Shown: one piece after another, positions 9,480-18,215 of the stretch
Layout: every line of letters begins with the position of its first letter
Numbering within the stretch: the first letter of the stretch is position 1
NCBI GenBank assembly: GCA_003427395.1
Contig: BFEA01000636.1
Span: 448,813 to 476,699, forward strand
Reading direction: 5' to 3'
Length of the DNA stretch: 27,887 nt
Source of the DNA: Chara braunii
Lineage: Eukaryota > Streptophyta > Charophyceae > Charales > Characeae
Position numbers and translations under genes: made by a program
Notes under the pieces: generated by a model
What the model was told of the DNA's origin: nothing
Seen by the model: the letters and a program-made list of their open reading frames with translations, nothing else
Databases searched by the model: none

Positions 9480-10778
9480 CAGTTAAGCAAACATTATCTG
9501 CACTACAAATCCCTGCTGGAGTCCTACCACAGCATGTGTCTGACCGACACCTAATTTTTTAAAAATAAATGTGTCCGGCAGTTCCCCTACTTGACCGATC
9601 AAGTGGCAGCCTACAACATTCACAAAAGACTGTCAACATAATCTAGTACTCTCATGATTAATTCACTTACAGAAGTTTGCATAGAACTGGCTATGGTAGT
9701 ATACAACAGTCCTGAACTAAACTGTCTGTGAGGTGTTAGCAGTCTGTCAACCAACTAATCAATAAGAGAACGAAAATATGTTGCAGATGTATGAAAAATG
9801 TGTATGGTTGTGTTTACAGTTGAGCACCAATTAGAACCTACCCTCCCCTCAATCCAACATACCGAAGAGCATCTTTGAGCAGCAGTGTTTTCGTGTGTAA
9901 TGTCGGTCCACCCATGTGCCCCAAGTCATTGCCAAGCAAGCCAACCCATCCACTCTTATTTACCCTCGTACGTAACGAGACTTACTACCTGGATTGATCT
10001 GGCTGATCAGGAGGGATTTAAGGAGAGCCCCCATCTCCTCAGGAATTATTTAACGTCGTAGTCAGGACGACGATCACAACCAGTATCAACACCGATTCCC
10101 CAACCAAAAGTATTTATAGATGGTCTGGTAAGCGTCTCTTATGGGCTGGCACACCCGACACGACTTCTACAGCGCAGCAAAGTGCCAAAATGGAACAAGC
10201 AGCCATCACATGCGTGACCTACTCCTATGGGGTTGGAATGGTGACCGTGACCCAAGTGCTTCGACCAGGGCCCTTTAGAGGCACCGCCCTTTCTCCTTTC
10301 AGCTGCTTTCGGGAAGATTGTCGTCTCTCAAGGTAGTGCGCACATGACACCTCACCAAAAGAGAGGACTCTCAAGTTGGACTCACTTCCTCGTGGTAAGA
10401 AGAGAGTGAGAGAGTAGATAAGGTAAGGGAACAACGTACCTGGAGATAGCTGCCCCCAACCACAGATTTCTCACCAATTGAGTTGAGTGTGCATTTGATG
10501 ACCGGTTATAGCCTCGGTACCACCCACAACGCAATGCAGTGCCACCTCAGCTTAATGCCACATCAGCATGCTCTCATCACCAATCACACATTCCGCAGTA
10601 ACCACGGCAACCCATGCCGTATAGCCTTCCGGCGCACACCTCTCTACCCCGGTCGTGCGCCTAATGTTGGCCTGACGTCACAAGAACCAACTGCGAAGAA
10701 GCATCATCAACGCACCAAGTCTGTATAACGCCAGCGCACCAAGGTAAGTGGCGAATCGAACCAGCTCCAACACCAAAA
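9480..10778 (-). other. Long noncoding leader between 5' LTR and gag
   Basis: About 1.3 kb lies between the primer-binding site and the gag start. No open frame here is longer than about 80 codons and none is recognisable. Such a leader would hold packaging and dimerisation signals in the RNA. A short inverted motif ACGTCGTAGTCAGGACGACG (about 10052-10071) could form a hairpin. I see no extra gene. Confidence 0.6.
10764..10775 (-). promoter_or_regulatory. Primer-binding site, degenerate tRNA-iMet type
   Basis: On the minus strand, three bases after the 5' LTR end (TGCA-TTT), the sequence reads TGGTGTTGGAGC. The usual plant initiator-Met site is TGGTATCAGAGC, so 9 of 12 bases agree and the three differences are transitions. 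The resemblance continues beyond it (TGGTTCGATTC against AGGTTTCGATCC). The position and TGG start are clear; the tRNA identity is tentative. Confidence 0.65.
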
Positions 10779-11832
10779 TGCAAGGAACATGAATGTGGAC
10801 GAAGCACATACATCCATATTGCAAAAATCACACTGAAGTCCAAGTAGTCAAAGCAAGAGCAGATAGCACAATGGAACTGAGTAACCATCCATTTGAGAAT
10901 GATACAGAAGAATCGTGAGTCAATGTCCAAGCCCTTTCGGGCAACACCAACAACATAACCCAATGTAGCTCTCTCTCTTGAATGGCACCAGGCGCCCTAC
11001 CTACTCTACAGCCTATCACTACAACTACAACATGAAAGCAACCAGAGAACTTGACAACCAGCTAGTGATGATGTCAACACCAATGCCGACCTCCTCTCCA
11101 CCAGGTACGTCTCTCTCTTCTCCCTCACTCTCCCTTGTTATCCCACATAGCGCCCTTCACCTTCGAAGAACCACCTTCGCCCTTCACCTCCTCTGCGCCC
11201 ACAGGCAGCCCGGCTATGACCGCCAGCGCCCTGCGCCCAAGCAGCGCTCTACCGCTTAGTGCTAGCATGCCTCTACCTCAACCTAGCGCAGCCCAACACA
11301 GCGCAACACCTCGCAAACGCGCAACGTGCCAGCATTGCTCGCAGTGGCCAAGATCCCTGCCCACTCGCCCTCCCTGCCTACATGCCAGTGTTGCGTGTGG
11401 GCGGCCTCCCTTGAGCCTGCGCCTGGGCTCCAGTACCTGTACCGAGGCTCAATGCGGTTGGGGCCCAGAAGATGCAGTTGCGAGTCTTTCATCAAGGCAT
11501 GCGGCCAAATTCAGATAGTGGACCGGTTTCCCGTTTGGCATTTTCAGCCTCTATATCCAACATGCATTGTCGGCCTCACATATATGTCCCCAGGGCCTAA
11601 CCAACTCTAGGGCCCTGGGATTTCTGCATTTGTAGAGATCCGATACTCGGTGCACTCCAACCAACTGGCGTGCTGCAACTGTATGGACCCCACTTCGTGA
11701 AATGTTTGCACAGAGGGCTCTTGTTGATTTGCTGGCCCGCCTTCACTTAGGGCGGGCACGAGACTTGCTGGGGCCTTAGCCCAGAACATGTACATCATGG
11801 CAAGGCCCCTTCTTGAGGGCTCAATCCTCACA
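10779..11832 (-). repeat. 5' LTR of the gypsy element
   Basis: This 1054-bp LTR pairs with 2916-3955. It starts TGCAAGGAACATGAATG and ends CAATCCTCACA on the plus strand. Differences from its partner are scattered substitutions of both kinds plus a few small insertions, such as an added AACACAGCGC-type segment near 11290. It would drive transcription towards decreasing coordinates. Confidence 0.92.
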
Positions 11833-11836
11833 TAAT
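11833..11836. other. Target site duplication, right (TAAT)
   Basis: This is the partner of 2912-2915. Joining the left flank (GCATAACA), one TAAT and the right flank (GTTTTTTCAGATTTTTTCGATGAC) gives a sequence that aligns in reverse complement to 868-915 and to 1660-1700, which are uninterrupted copies of the same repeat. The insertion is therefore confirmed by internal empty sites. Confidence 0.75.
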
Positions 11837-12210
11837 GTTTTTTCAGATTTTTTCGATGACTTTTTTTTTTTTTTTTTTTTTAACGTATTCCCACGTACGA
11901 GAGTACGTGTACGTGTGTATGCGTCCCGTACATGAATATGTATATGCACGTACGCGCAACCCGCGTACACGTACGCCGTGCTACCCATGAATCAAGATAT
12001 GTCAAATATCTAATACATTAATACGATACAAATTACCTAAATCCCACACATTCCAACACCAGCAAATGTGATAAAGACAAACAATTTTTTTCTTTTTTTT
12101 TAAAATATGCTCCAATTTATTCGTGGGGAGCAGCACATGCTGGGAATCAGGCCCAACGTCCCATATGAAAACATGTACAAAACAATTTATGAACCAAGTG
12201 AGGTACCAGG
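11837..12210. other. Right flank of the gypsy insertion, no gene
   Basis: This continues the A/T-rich repeat that the gypsy element split (TTTTTTCAGATTTTTTCGATGAC, then poly-T at about 11861-11881). A stretch packed with CGTACG and GTACGT words follows (11885-11985) and ends in CGTGCTACCC, which is the inverted counterpart of GGGTAGCAC near 510. No coding region is supported. Confidence 0.6.
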
Positions 12211-12496
12211 GCATTTACTCGGTTTCGGCTTGAGTATCACACAAACACATTGTCTTCTTGCTTAGGCGCGGGGAACGCAACCCTAAGATAGCCAAAGCAA
12301 TGAGACCAAGAGCGCGCGCAAAAAAAAAAAAAAAAAAAAAAAAGAGAGAGAGAGTTTTTTTTCCATTTGTTGATATGAGTGAGAGTGAGAGAGAAGAAAG
12401 AGAGTTTTGTTCCATTTATTGTTATGAGTGTGAGAGAAAGATGAAGAGTGAGAGAGAAAGAAAGAGAGTTAGAGAGAGAGGGAGGGGGGGGCCTAC

Positions 12497-12551
<55 letters not shown>

Positions 12552-12718
12552 TTGTTCTATTTGTTGATATGAGTGAGAGAGTGAGACAAAGAGTGAGAGA
12601 GAGAAAAAACGAGGGATAGAGAGACAGGGAGGAAGGGGGGCCTACCACACACACACACACACACACACAGAAAGAGGGAGAGAGAAAGAGGGAGATAGGA
12701 AGATAAATAAATAGATAG

Positions 12719-12749
<31 letters not shown>

Positions 12750-12780
12750 GATAGATAGATAGATAGANNNNNNNNNNNNN

Positions 12781-12847
<67 letters not shown>

Positions 12848-12866
12848 AAAAAGAGAGAGAGAGAGA
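12211..12866. repeat. Complex GA / GATA / CA satellite with assembly gap
   Basis: Poly-A (about 12320-12343) is followed by GA-rich units that repeat a short non-simple core: TTTGTTCCATTTGTTGATATGAG or variants near 12360, 12405 and 12550, and GGGGCCTACCA near 12490 and 12640. Pure tracts are (GA)n at 12500-12549, (CA)n at about 12646-12669, (GATA)n with a few GATAAATA variants at about 12710-12767, and (GA)n at 12781-12842. Long serine/leucine or arginine/glutamate frames across it are artefacts of the repeats. Confidence 0.9.
12768..12780. other. Run of 13 N (unresolved bases)
   Basis: Thirteen Ns separate a GATA tract from a GA tract. This looks like an unresolved microsatellite in the assembly, and the true length is unknown. 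Confidence 0.98.
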
Positions 12867-13062
12867 CGCTGAATGGCAAAATTGAAATATGGTTCAAATT
12901 GCGGCCACGATCTATTTCACTGTTGGAATGATTTTTTAAAATTTATTTAGCGTTTTTCCTAGAAAGACCACAACAAAATCTACGTGTACTCAAATTTTTA
13001 GGTTTTTTCATGCATTCTTTTGAGCGCGAAAGCTCACTGAATTTGGAGTACTTTTTCAGTTG
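12867..13062 (+). repeat. Foldback left arm, outer part
   Basis: This aligns with the reverse complement of about 19665-19860 (for example AAAATTGAAATATGG, TTTTTCCTAGAAAGA, GAGCGNGAAA). It ends exactly at the target duplication of the inserted PLE. Confidence 0.85.
13052..13062. other. PLE target site duplication, left
   Basis: TTTTTCAGTTG (11 bp) is here and again at 18224-18234. The right foldback arm has one equivalent copy (TTTTCAATTCG), as expected for a duplicated target. Confidence 0.85.
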
Positions 13063-13067
13063 ATTGT

Positions 13068-13713
13068 GGTTGATGATAGATTGCTCGGTGAAGGCATACT
13101 GCAGCGACTCAGTTCATATCGACACATATAAACACTTACAAAAGTAGTCACAAAATATCAACAACCTTATGGCGATACCGCAAGTTAAACAGTTGTAACG
13201 TCATCGCCAACTCTCTCCTTCAACCACAAGCTCAAGATCCACCTTCGTTCCCAAAAAACCACGCTACTATCGATTCCGGCACGGAACGTCAATATCGATA
13301 GTAGCTAAGCAAGTCTGCCGAAAGAGGACTACTCAATCATTGTTACTGTATTTAACGTACGTCGGCCTACGTCTATCTTTGTCCAAAGCAGGTCAAACAG
13401 AAGAAAACACAGCTAACAGAGCTAATAAAGCTAACAATTCAAATGCTTTAAACCGAAAACTTGGCTAAATAAAGAAAGCTCGCATACCATAAAGGTTGGA
13501 TACAGTCGAGATACTTCCCCAAATTGTACTACGGGCACCGAGGCCCGGTATCGACAACATTTTAACTGCGTACATTTCATTCCTCAAGGTTCAAAATTTT
13601 CAGCCACATGGATCCACTCAGGACAACGGTTACGAACGAACCGGAACAGAACCTTCCGGAACAGTCCACAGAGATATCTCTGTCGCCACAGAACGCGATT
13701 CAGCGTGAGCACA
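13068..13713 (-). repeat. 3' pseudo-LTR of the PLE
   Basis: Partner of 17580-18215. The two sequences diverge abruptly after GCGTGAGCACA at 13713 / 18215, which marks the 5' truncation point of the upstream copy. Five bases (13063-13067, ATTGT) lie between it and the target duplication. Confidence 0.85.
13263..13305. repeat. Conserved hairpin in 3' pseudo-LTR
   Basis: Arms GCTACTATCGAT (13263-13274) and ATCGATAGTAGC (13294-13305) are perfectly complementary. Inside them, TTCCG and CGGAA form a second stem. The hairpin is also present in the other pseudo-LTR. I looked for hammerhead ribozyme cores (CTGANGA with GAAA), known from other PLEs, and did not find them. Confidence 0.75.
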
Positions 13714-15215
13714 CTCCCACCCACCCTATCAATCGCCAAAGTGGTTTGATTGATCTTATGAAGCAGTCCATTGATCAGTGTGCGCTTTTGCGAATACAAG
13801 TGTAAGAGCTGAAATCTTGGATACAGGGGTAGCTAAGACACTCACTCTTTTCCCAGATCTCCTCGAAGTTCTTGGCCCGGTGCCAACACTCAACTTGATT
13901 CTCATGAATTCGCAATCGACATCCCAATAAATCTCATTCCTTCTTTTCTCCATCCGTACGTTTTAAGGTAAGTTTCAGATCATACGATTCTTTGAACATT
14001 CTTCTCACTTCGTTGGCCTTTCCTTTCATTCTCTTCGACCACCCGTCCCAAACAAACAGGGAAACATCATCCACTAGTCTGACTCCTTTCACTAAACCTG
14101 CATCACGTCCTAGTTTCTTCAGAAACTTCGACTCGCAAAAGCACACAGGATACATGCAATCGGAGGGCTACTCGACTTCCCCATTGGAATGCCCTCCTTT
14201 TGCCTGATCAGCCTATCAGACGCCCGAAGGTAGGTATTATCGAGGTCGAAATCCACCATTGATGTAATAGTCAATGGCTTCTCTAATCGACTCGTGAGGA
14301 AGCTTACTAAACATCTCTTTAATGTCGTAAGCTGCTCCTACTAACTCCCCATTGTTTTTCCTTCCTGCCCAGCGGTTGATTCCTTCCACTTTGATTTCAG
14401 CAGGTTCGTTGATTTCATATTAAAATGTTCGTTCTTCGGTAAGGAAAACAGGAGAAAGTTCAGAGCCCTGGAGACCCGTCGATTAGCCAGCTTCGCTGGT
14501 TCTGAGTAAGACGGTGAGATTGGCCAAAACTTCTCTGAGTCTTTGTGCTACGGGAGCATGTAGGCCTTCCCCCAATCTCCTTTATTATCCCACTTCCCGA
14601 TCAACTTCAACCCTTTCTCATCGAATGATCTTTTTGCCTTCGCTAGCACATCTTCTTCCTTCATACAACATCGAACGACTCATTCTCCCAAAACATCCTC
14701 TTCATCCCTTCTTCGAACTTAGTAGGACACATGACCATAGTTTCCGCCGGATTTTTATCCAGTGGGCAAAAGACCAACCCTTCCCATCTTCTCTTTAGGT
14801 CCTCAATCCGGTCAACCAGCCCATCACCTTTTCTTTTAAATTGCCTCACATACTCCTTAGCTTCCCGAATTGTCCAGGTAACTTATAACCCAGCTTTCAT
14901 CATCTCGTCGTTCAATTCCTTACACAATCGTACTTCCTCGTTCCCACAGACAAAGGCCCGTACCACATTCTTAGAGTTCTTAATCCTATGATCAACCTCG
15001 CTTCGTCCACTTAGTCGGAAAGCCACTCGTCCTTCCGATTTCGGAAGGTCAAGGTCTGCACAATTGCCAACCGCAACCATCTGGCGACTTGCCCGCCTAT
15101 GGTTATGGAGAAGGTCTCCTATTGTCTGGTTCTTCCTCCAGACTAGTCGGAGTCTCTGACAACGCAGCTTTGAGACTGTCATAGATTCCGATAGCGAACC
15201 AATCTTGCTTACCAT
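13584..15215 (-). pseudogene. PLE reverse transcriptase, fragmented
   Basis: RT pieces follow in order across several frames. From 15215 comes a linker (TIGDLLHNHRRASR); after TAA (14883-14885), in the same frame, comes a piece holding VFCPLDKNPAETMVMCP (to 14661). A frameshift leads to KGDWGKAYMLP, TAG (14548-14550), HKDSEKFWPISPSYSEPAK and SRALNFLLFSLP. Then comes motif A YDIKEMFSKLPHESI (Asp at 14324-14326); after another shift, EGIPMGKSSSPPIAC (about 14155-14196); and after a further shift, motif C RLVDDVSLFVW (Asp-Asp at 14066-14071). The tail shows LGCRLRIHENQVECW and a last open frame 13799-13584. All three catalytic Asp are intact despite five or more lesions. The pattern (LDKNP, LP.HKD, R-x-VDD) is PLE-like and not LINE- or LTR-like. 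Confidence 0.8.
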
Positions 15216-16300
15216 TCATTTCCTGATCTCGGTTTTCGAGACTCTCTCATCATACTTAACTCCAACAACTATCCTTCTTCTTAAGCTCACACCAAACCGT
15301 CGTTTAAAAACTGTATCAACGATGTTCTTCAGAGCCTTCCTTGTGTCCTTCCTAGAAAAGCACTTGATGCAGTCGTAGGGACATACTGATTCTTCAAGGG
15401 TAAGTACATCCAATTTCTTCTTCAACCAGGGAACCCGTAAGATCTGATGCAACAACTTTTTAAGCCTTGGATCTCCCGGTTGGCGTTCCCGGATTCTAAC
15501 GAACCAAAGAGATACGGCATTCTCCAGCTCCTTCTTCACCTCCTGTAGTCTCCGTTTGGCCCCATTAACGAGTACCTCTGATTCACCAAATCTATGCTTC
15601 GCCACACTCCAGTTCTCAATCCAGATTTTACCTCCGCTAGACTTCAGCTCCCGATTCCTCTTACTTTGCAACACACCGATTACTTCTGTCAACCTCCCTC
15701 TAGTAACCCCACACGCTGTCTGAAACTGCACCACTTTATCTTTCTCATAGAACCTATCTCCCCGCTTCTTTCTCTCCCTTCTACCTTTCCCCTTTCCTTT
15801 CTTCCTGTTTTTTCCATCGTTTGATCTGACAGAGTTCAGCGCTGGACACCACCGCTTAATGAGCCCCTTTTCCCAACTCTCCAACTCGTCCTTATCAGCA
15901 ATAGCCAATGGCACAGCCACATAGAACTCCCAACACCATTTCCGTAGCCATTTATACAGTTTATTCCTCCTCCCATTCTCATTCGTATCCGCCCTACCAA
16001 TATGCTCTAACCAACTTTCTTTCAAGGACCTATCCGTTTTTCCAATATACACCAATTTACACCATGGAGTAATCAATGCATATACACATGAGCGCGGATC
16101 ATCCCACCGTTCCCGGTAGTTTTCAAACACATCCCATAAAATTTCCACATACTTTCTTCCCCACGTGATCTCATCATCAGTGATCAACAGTAGCAACACA
16201 TTTCTCAAAATCTTCTCGACTAAATCTCTCATACTCCTTGCCTTCGCGTTCGCTTTACACCATCGTCGACACTCAATGAACTCGAGGAGTACGGTTCATA
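15216..16300 (-). pseudogene. PLE GIY-YIG endonuclease domain and linker
   Basis: Counting from the ATG at 16232 (the frame is open upstream to about 16300), CVYAL at 49-53 and YIGKT at 62-66 form the GIY and YIG motifs. LKESWLEH (70-77) aligns with the helix that normally has the catalytic Arg (as in I-TevI, ...KRW..H); here that position is Ser73, while His77 is kept. The metal-binding Glu is in ELESWEKGLI (116-125, Glu118 or Glu121), and CPALN (129-133) closes the fold. A very basic stretch (GKNRKKGKGKGRRERKKRG) follows, and later CPYDCIKC (about 285-292) may bind zinc. The frame ends at TGA (15216-15218) and continues in the same frame into the RT region. The nuclease would nick target DNA for priming, but the missing Arg predicts no activity. 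Confidence 0.8.
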
Positions 16301-16349
16301 GTTAAGAACGACTCATCTGTCTCACACTCAGGGTCCTGAATCTCGCCCC

Positions 16350-16907
16350 TTATCTGTTCCGCATCATTAGTCTTACCGGATGTCGATCCCCCCTCTTCCG
16401 CTTGTAGCAGTAGGTAACTCGTAACTCCGCCAGCGTATCCACCGCATCGTTAACGCCATAAAAGGGCACGCTGACCCCCTTACACATTGCCTTTAAAATC
16501 TCCGGGTAGAAGGATCCTAGAACTTTCCTAACTGCTTTCCGAAATGCTGCTTCAGTTGCGAATTTCTCACCCATGGGAAATCCCTCCCATGGGTCTTCTC
16601 CTTTATCCATTGCAGCGGTTTGGGCGTTTGCTCTTGTCGGTCTTCCTCTGCTCTTCTTCACACGTGTACTTCCCGGTGTGCCTCCTTCAATTTGTTTCTC
16701 CTGTTTTGGTGTAGTCTCCGCCGGCGGGGTATTCGCTGCAGTGCCTGTGGACTCACGACGCTTCCTCTTGTCTTTGAGAGGGGTAACTTCCTCCTCGCCT
16801 TCGTTATCTTTCTCCGACCCCGGCGATTGTTCAAGGGTTTTCACCTTCTTCTTCTTCTTACCTCCAATCGTAGCGCCTTTCAATCCCGATCCAACGATCT
16901 TTGCCAA
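16350..16907 (-). pseudogene. PLE basic linker region, function unknown
   Basis: An open segment of 185 codons, Lys-rich at its start (KGATIGGKKKKKVKTLEQ), followed by a low-complexity Lys/Glu/Thr/Pro region with NLS-like stretches (KDKRKRRE, KKSRGRPTRA). Its C-terminal part has more regular composition (EKFATEAAFRKAVRKVLGSF, then YGVNDAVDTLAELRVTYCYK). I do not recognise a domain. It sits between the knuckle and the nuclease in the same direction and probably belongs to the same polyprotein. The frame ends at 16350, while a neighbouring frame (DAEQIRGEIQDPECETDE) appears to continue it. Confidence 0.55.
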
Positions 16908-16984
16908 CTTTTCTTCGTATTCCTCCCTTTGCTCAACAAGTATTTTCTTCAGTTCTCATCTCCGCCGTTGCTCCTTTTCTTTCT

Positions 16985-17574
16985 TCATACGTAATCCTTC
17001 GCCGCCTTCTTCTCTTCTTCGCGTTTCTTTTTTTCCTCAACTTCTCTTTTTAAATCCTCCGCTTCTTTTCGTTGGTTCAACAGTTGTTTCGCCATCCTTC
17101 CAACGGAGCTCAACGAATCTTCTAGCTCTCTGCTTAGTGTTACCGTGCATCCTCCCTGACGTTGAAGGCGTGGACACTGACTTTTGTAGTATCCGAGCTT
17201 GCCACATTCGAAGCACTTGACTTGTCGTGTACTGCCGTTGTCGCTATAACTCCTTCGACCGTGGACCGTGGTCGTCAGAATTTCATCCCATTCGCTCATC
17301 ATACCTCCTATCACGTCGATCTTTGCCGCCTCTATCTCTTCTTCCTTCATATCCACTGTCCCATCCTCCGCTGTCGTAGCCTCGCTGTCGATCTCTTCGT
17401 CCCTTGGCGCCCTCTCTCCAATTGCTCATCGTTGACCTCTAATTGTAACCACTTTGTCACCAGTTCGCTTAACACCTCTCGCTTCATTCTCTTCCTTCGG
17501 ACTTCGAAGTGCGTCAGACAATTCACTAACACCACAACTTCAAGTAACGCCCCTTGGCTGGTTATAGTGCTCAA
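16985..17574 (-). pseudogene. PLE N-terminal region with CCHC-like zinc knuckle
   Basis: Two overlapping frames (17574-17347 and about 17420-16985) read as one protein interrupted by a shift near 17390. The second contains an acidic stretch (DEEIDSEATTAEDG), then CFECGKLGYYKSQC (residues about 49-62 of the open segment), which fits a retroviral-type knuckle C-x2-C-x4-H-x4-C except that the His ligand is Tyr. A long charged helix follows (KREVEEKKKREEEKKAAKD), likely coiled coil. A knuckle would bind nucleic acid. Its place upstream of GIY-YIG and RT suggests a Gag-like or RNA-binding N-terminus. The first residues lie close to the junction with the upstream pseudo-LTR, so the true start is uncertain. 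Confidence 0.65.
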
Positions 17575-17579
17575 TATCA

Positions 17580-18215
17580 GGTTGATGATAGATTGCTCGG
17601 TGCAGGTATACTGCAGCGACTCAGTTCATATCCACACATATAAACACTGACAAGAGAAGTCACAAAATATCAGAAAACTTATGGCGATGTCACAAGTTAA
17701 ACAGTAGTAACATCATCGCCAACTCTCTCCTTCAACCACAACCCCAAGATTAAAAAAAAAACGCTCTACTATCGATTTCGGCGCGGAGCGTCAATATCGA
17801 TAGTAGCTAAGCAAGTCCGCTGAAAGAGGACTACTCAATCATTGTTACTTTATTTAACGCACATCGGCCTACATCTATCTTTGTCCAAAGCAGGTCAAAC
17901 AAAACAAAACAAAGCTAACAGAGCTAATAAAGCTAACAATTCAAATGCTTTAAACCGAAAACTTGGCTAAATACAGAAAGCTCGCATACCGTAAAGGTCG
18001 CATACAGTCGAGGTACTTCCCCAAATTGTACTACGGGGCACCGAGGCCCTGTATCGGCAACATTTTAACCGCCTACCTTTCATTTCTCAAGGTTCAAATT
18101 TTCAACCACATGGGTCCACTCAGGACAACGGGTGCGAACGAACCGGAACAGAACCTTCCGGAACAGTCCATAGGGATATCCCTGTCGCCACAGAACGCGA
18201 TTCAGCGTGAGCACA
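17580..18215 (-). repeat. 5' pseudo-LTR of the PLE
   Basis: Direct repeat of 13068-13713, about 90% identical over the stretches I compared. It is the 3' end of a truncated upstream tandem copy, including a fragment of the protein C-terminus (NRVLW..., about 18090-18215) followed by the 3' noncoding region. The full unit begins at the junction near 17580. Eight bases (18216-18223) separate it from the target duplication and are not shared with the other copy. Confidence 0.85.
17766..17806. repeat. Conserved hairpin in 5' pseudo-LTR
   Basis: The outer 11-bp arms CTACTATCGAT (17766-17776) and ATCGATAGTAG (17796-17806) are kept exactly as in 13263-13305, while the loop has several changes and the inner stem is weaker. 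Confidence 0.75.

Larger units (their letters stand above)
2916..11832 (-). mobile_element. Ty3/gypsy LTR retrotransposon, complete but decayed
   Basis: An 8.9-kb element on the minus strand has two LTRs of about 1.04-1.05 kb, TG..CA LTR ends, a TAAT duplication, a primer-binding site after the 5' LTR and a polypurine tract before the 3' LTR. The internal order is gag, CCHC nucleocapsid, protease, RT, RNase H, integrase with a chromodomain-like tail. RT before integrase places it in Ty3/gypsy (Metaviridae-type), not Ty1/copia. The LTRs differ at roughly 6-7% of sites in the first 370 bases I compared by eye, so the insertion is not recent. The coding region has about six frameshifts and three in-frame TAG codons, so it cannot move by itself. 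It had entered an existing A/T-rich repeat. Confidence 0.93.

Noticed and set aside
10750-10775. tRNA gene suggested by GAATCGAACC...ACCA
   Set aside because: The spacing to CCA does not fit a tRNA 3' half and the upstream arms are absent. Its place next to the LTR explains it as the primer-binding site.
12258-12897. Long Arg/Glu and Ser/Leu frames on both strands
   Set aside because: They are translations of GA, GATA and CA repeats and one crosses the N run.
13068-13713. Hammerhead ribozyme in the PLE pseudo-LTRs
   Set aside because: No CTGANGA core with a matching GAAA was found on either strand. A CTGAAAGA word near 17820 has an extra base and is changed in the other copy.
16573-17220. 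215-codon plus-strand frame rich in Phe and Ser
   Set aside because: It is antisense to the Lys/Glu-rich PLE N-terminal region (AAG/GAA codons read as CTT/TTC), not a gene.
13068-18215. Treating the element at 13-18 kb as an LTR retrotransposon
   Set aside because: The terminal repeats overlap the coding 3' end, lack TG..CA ends, and the RT and GIY-YIG motifs are PLE-type. No integrase or protease is present.
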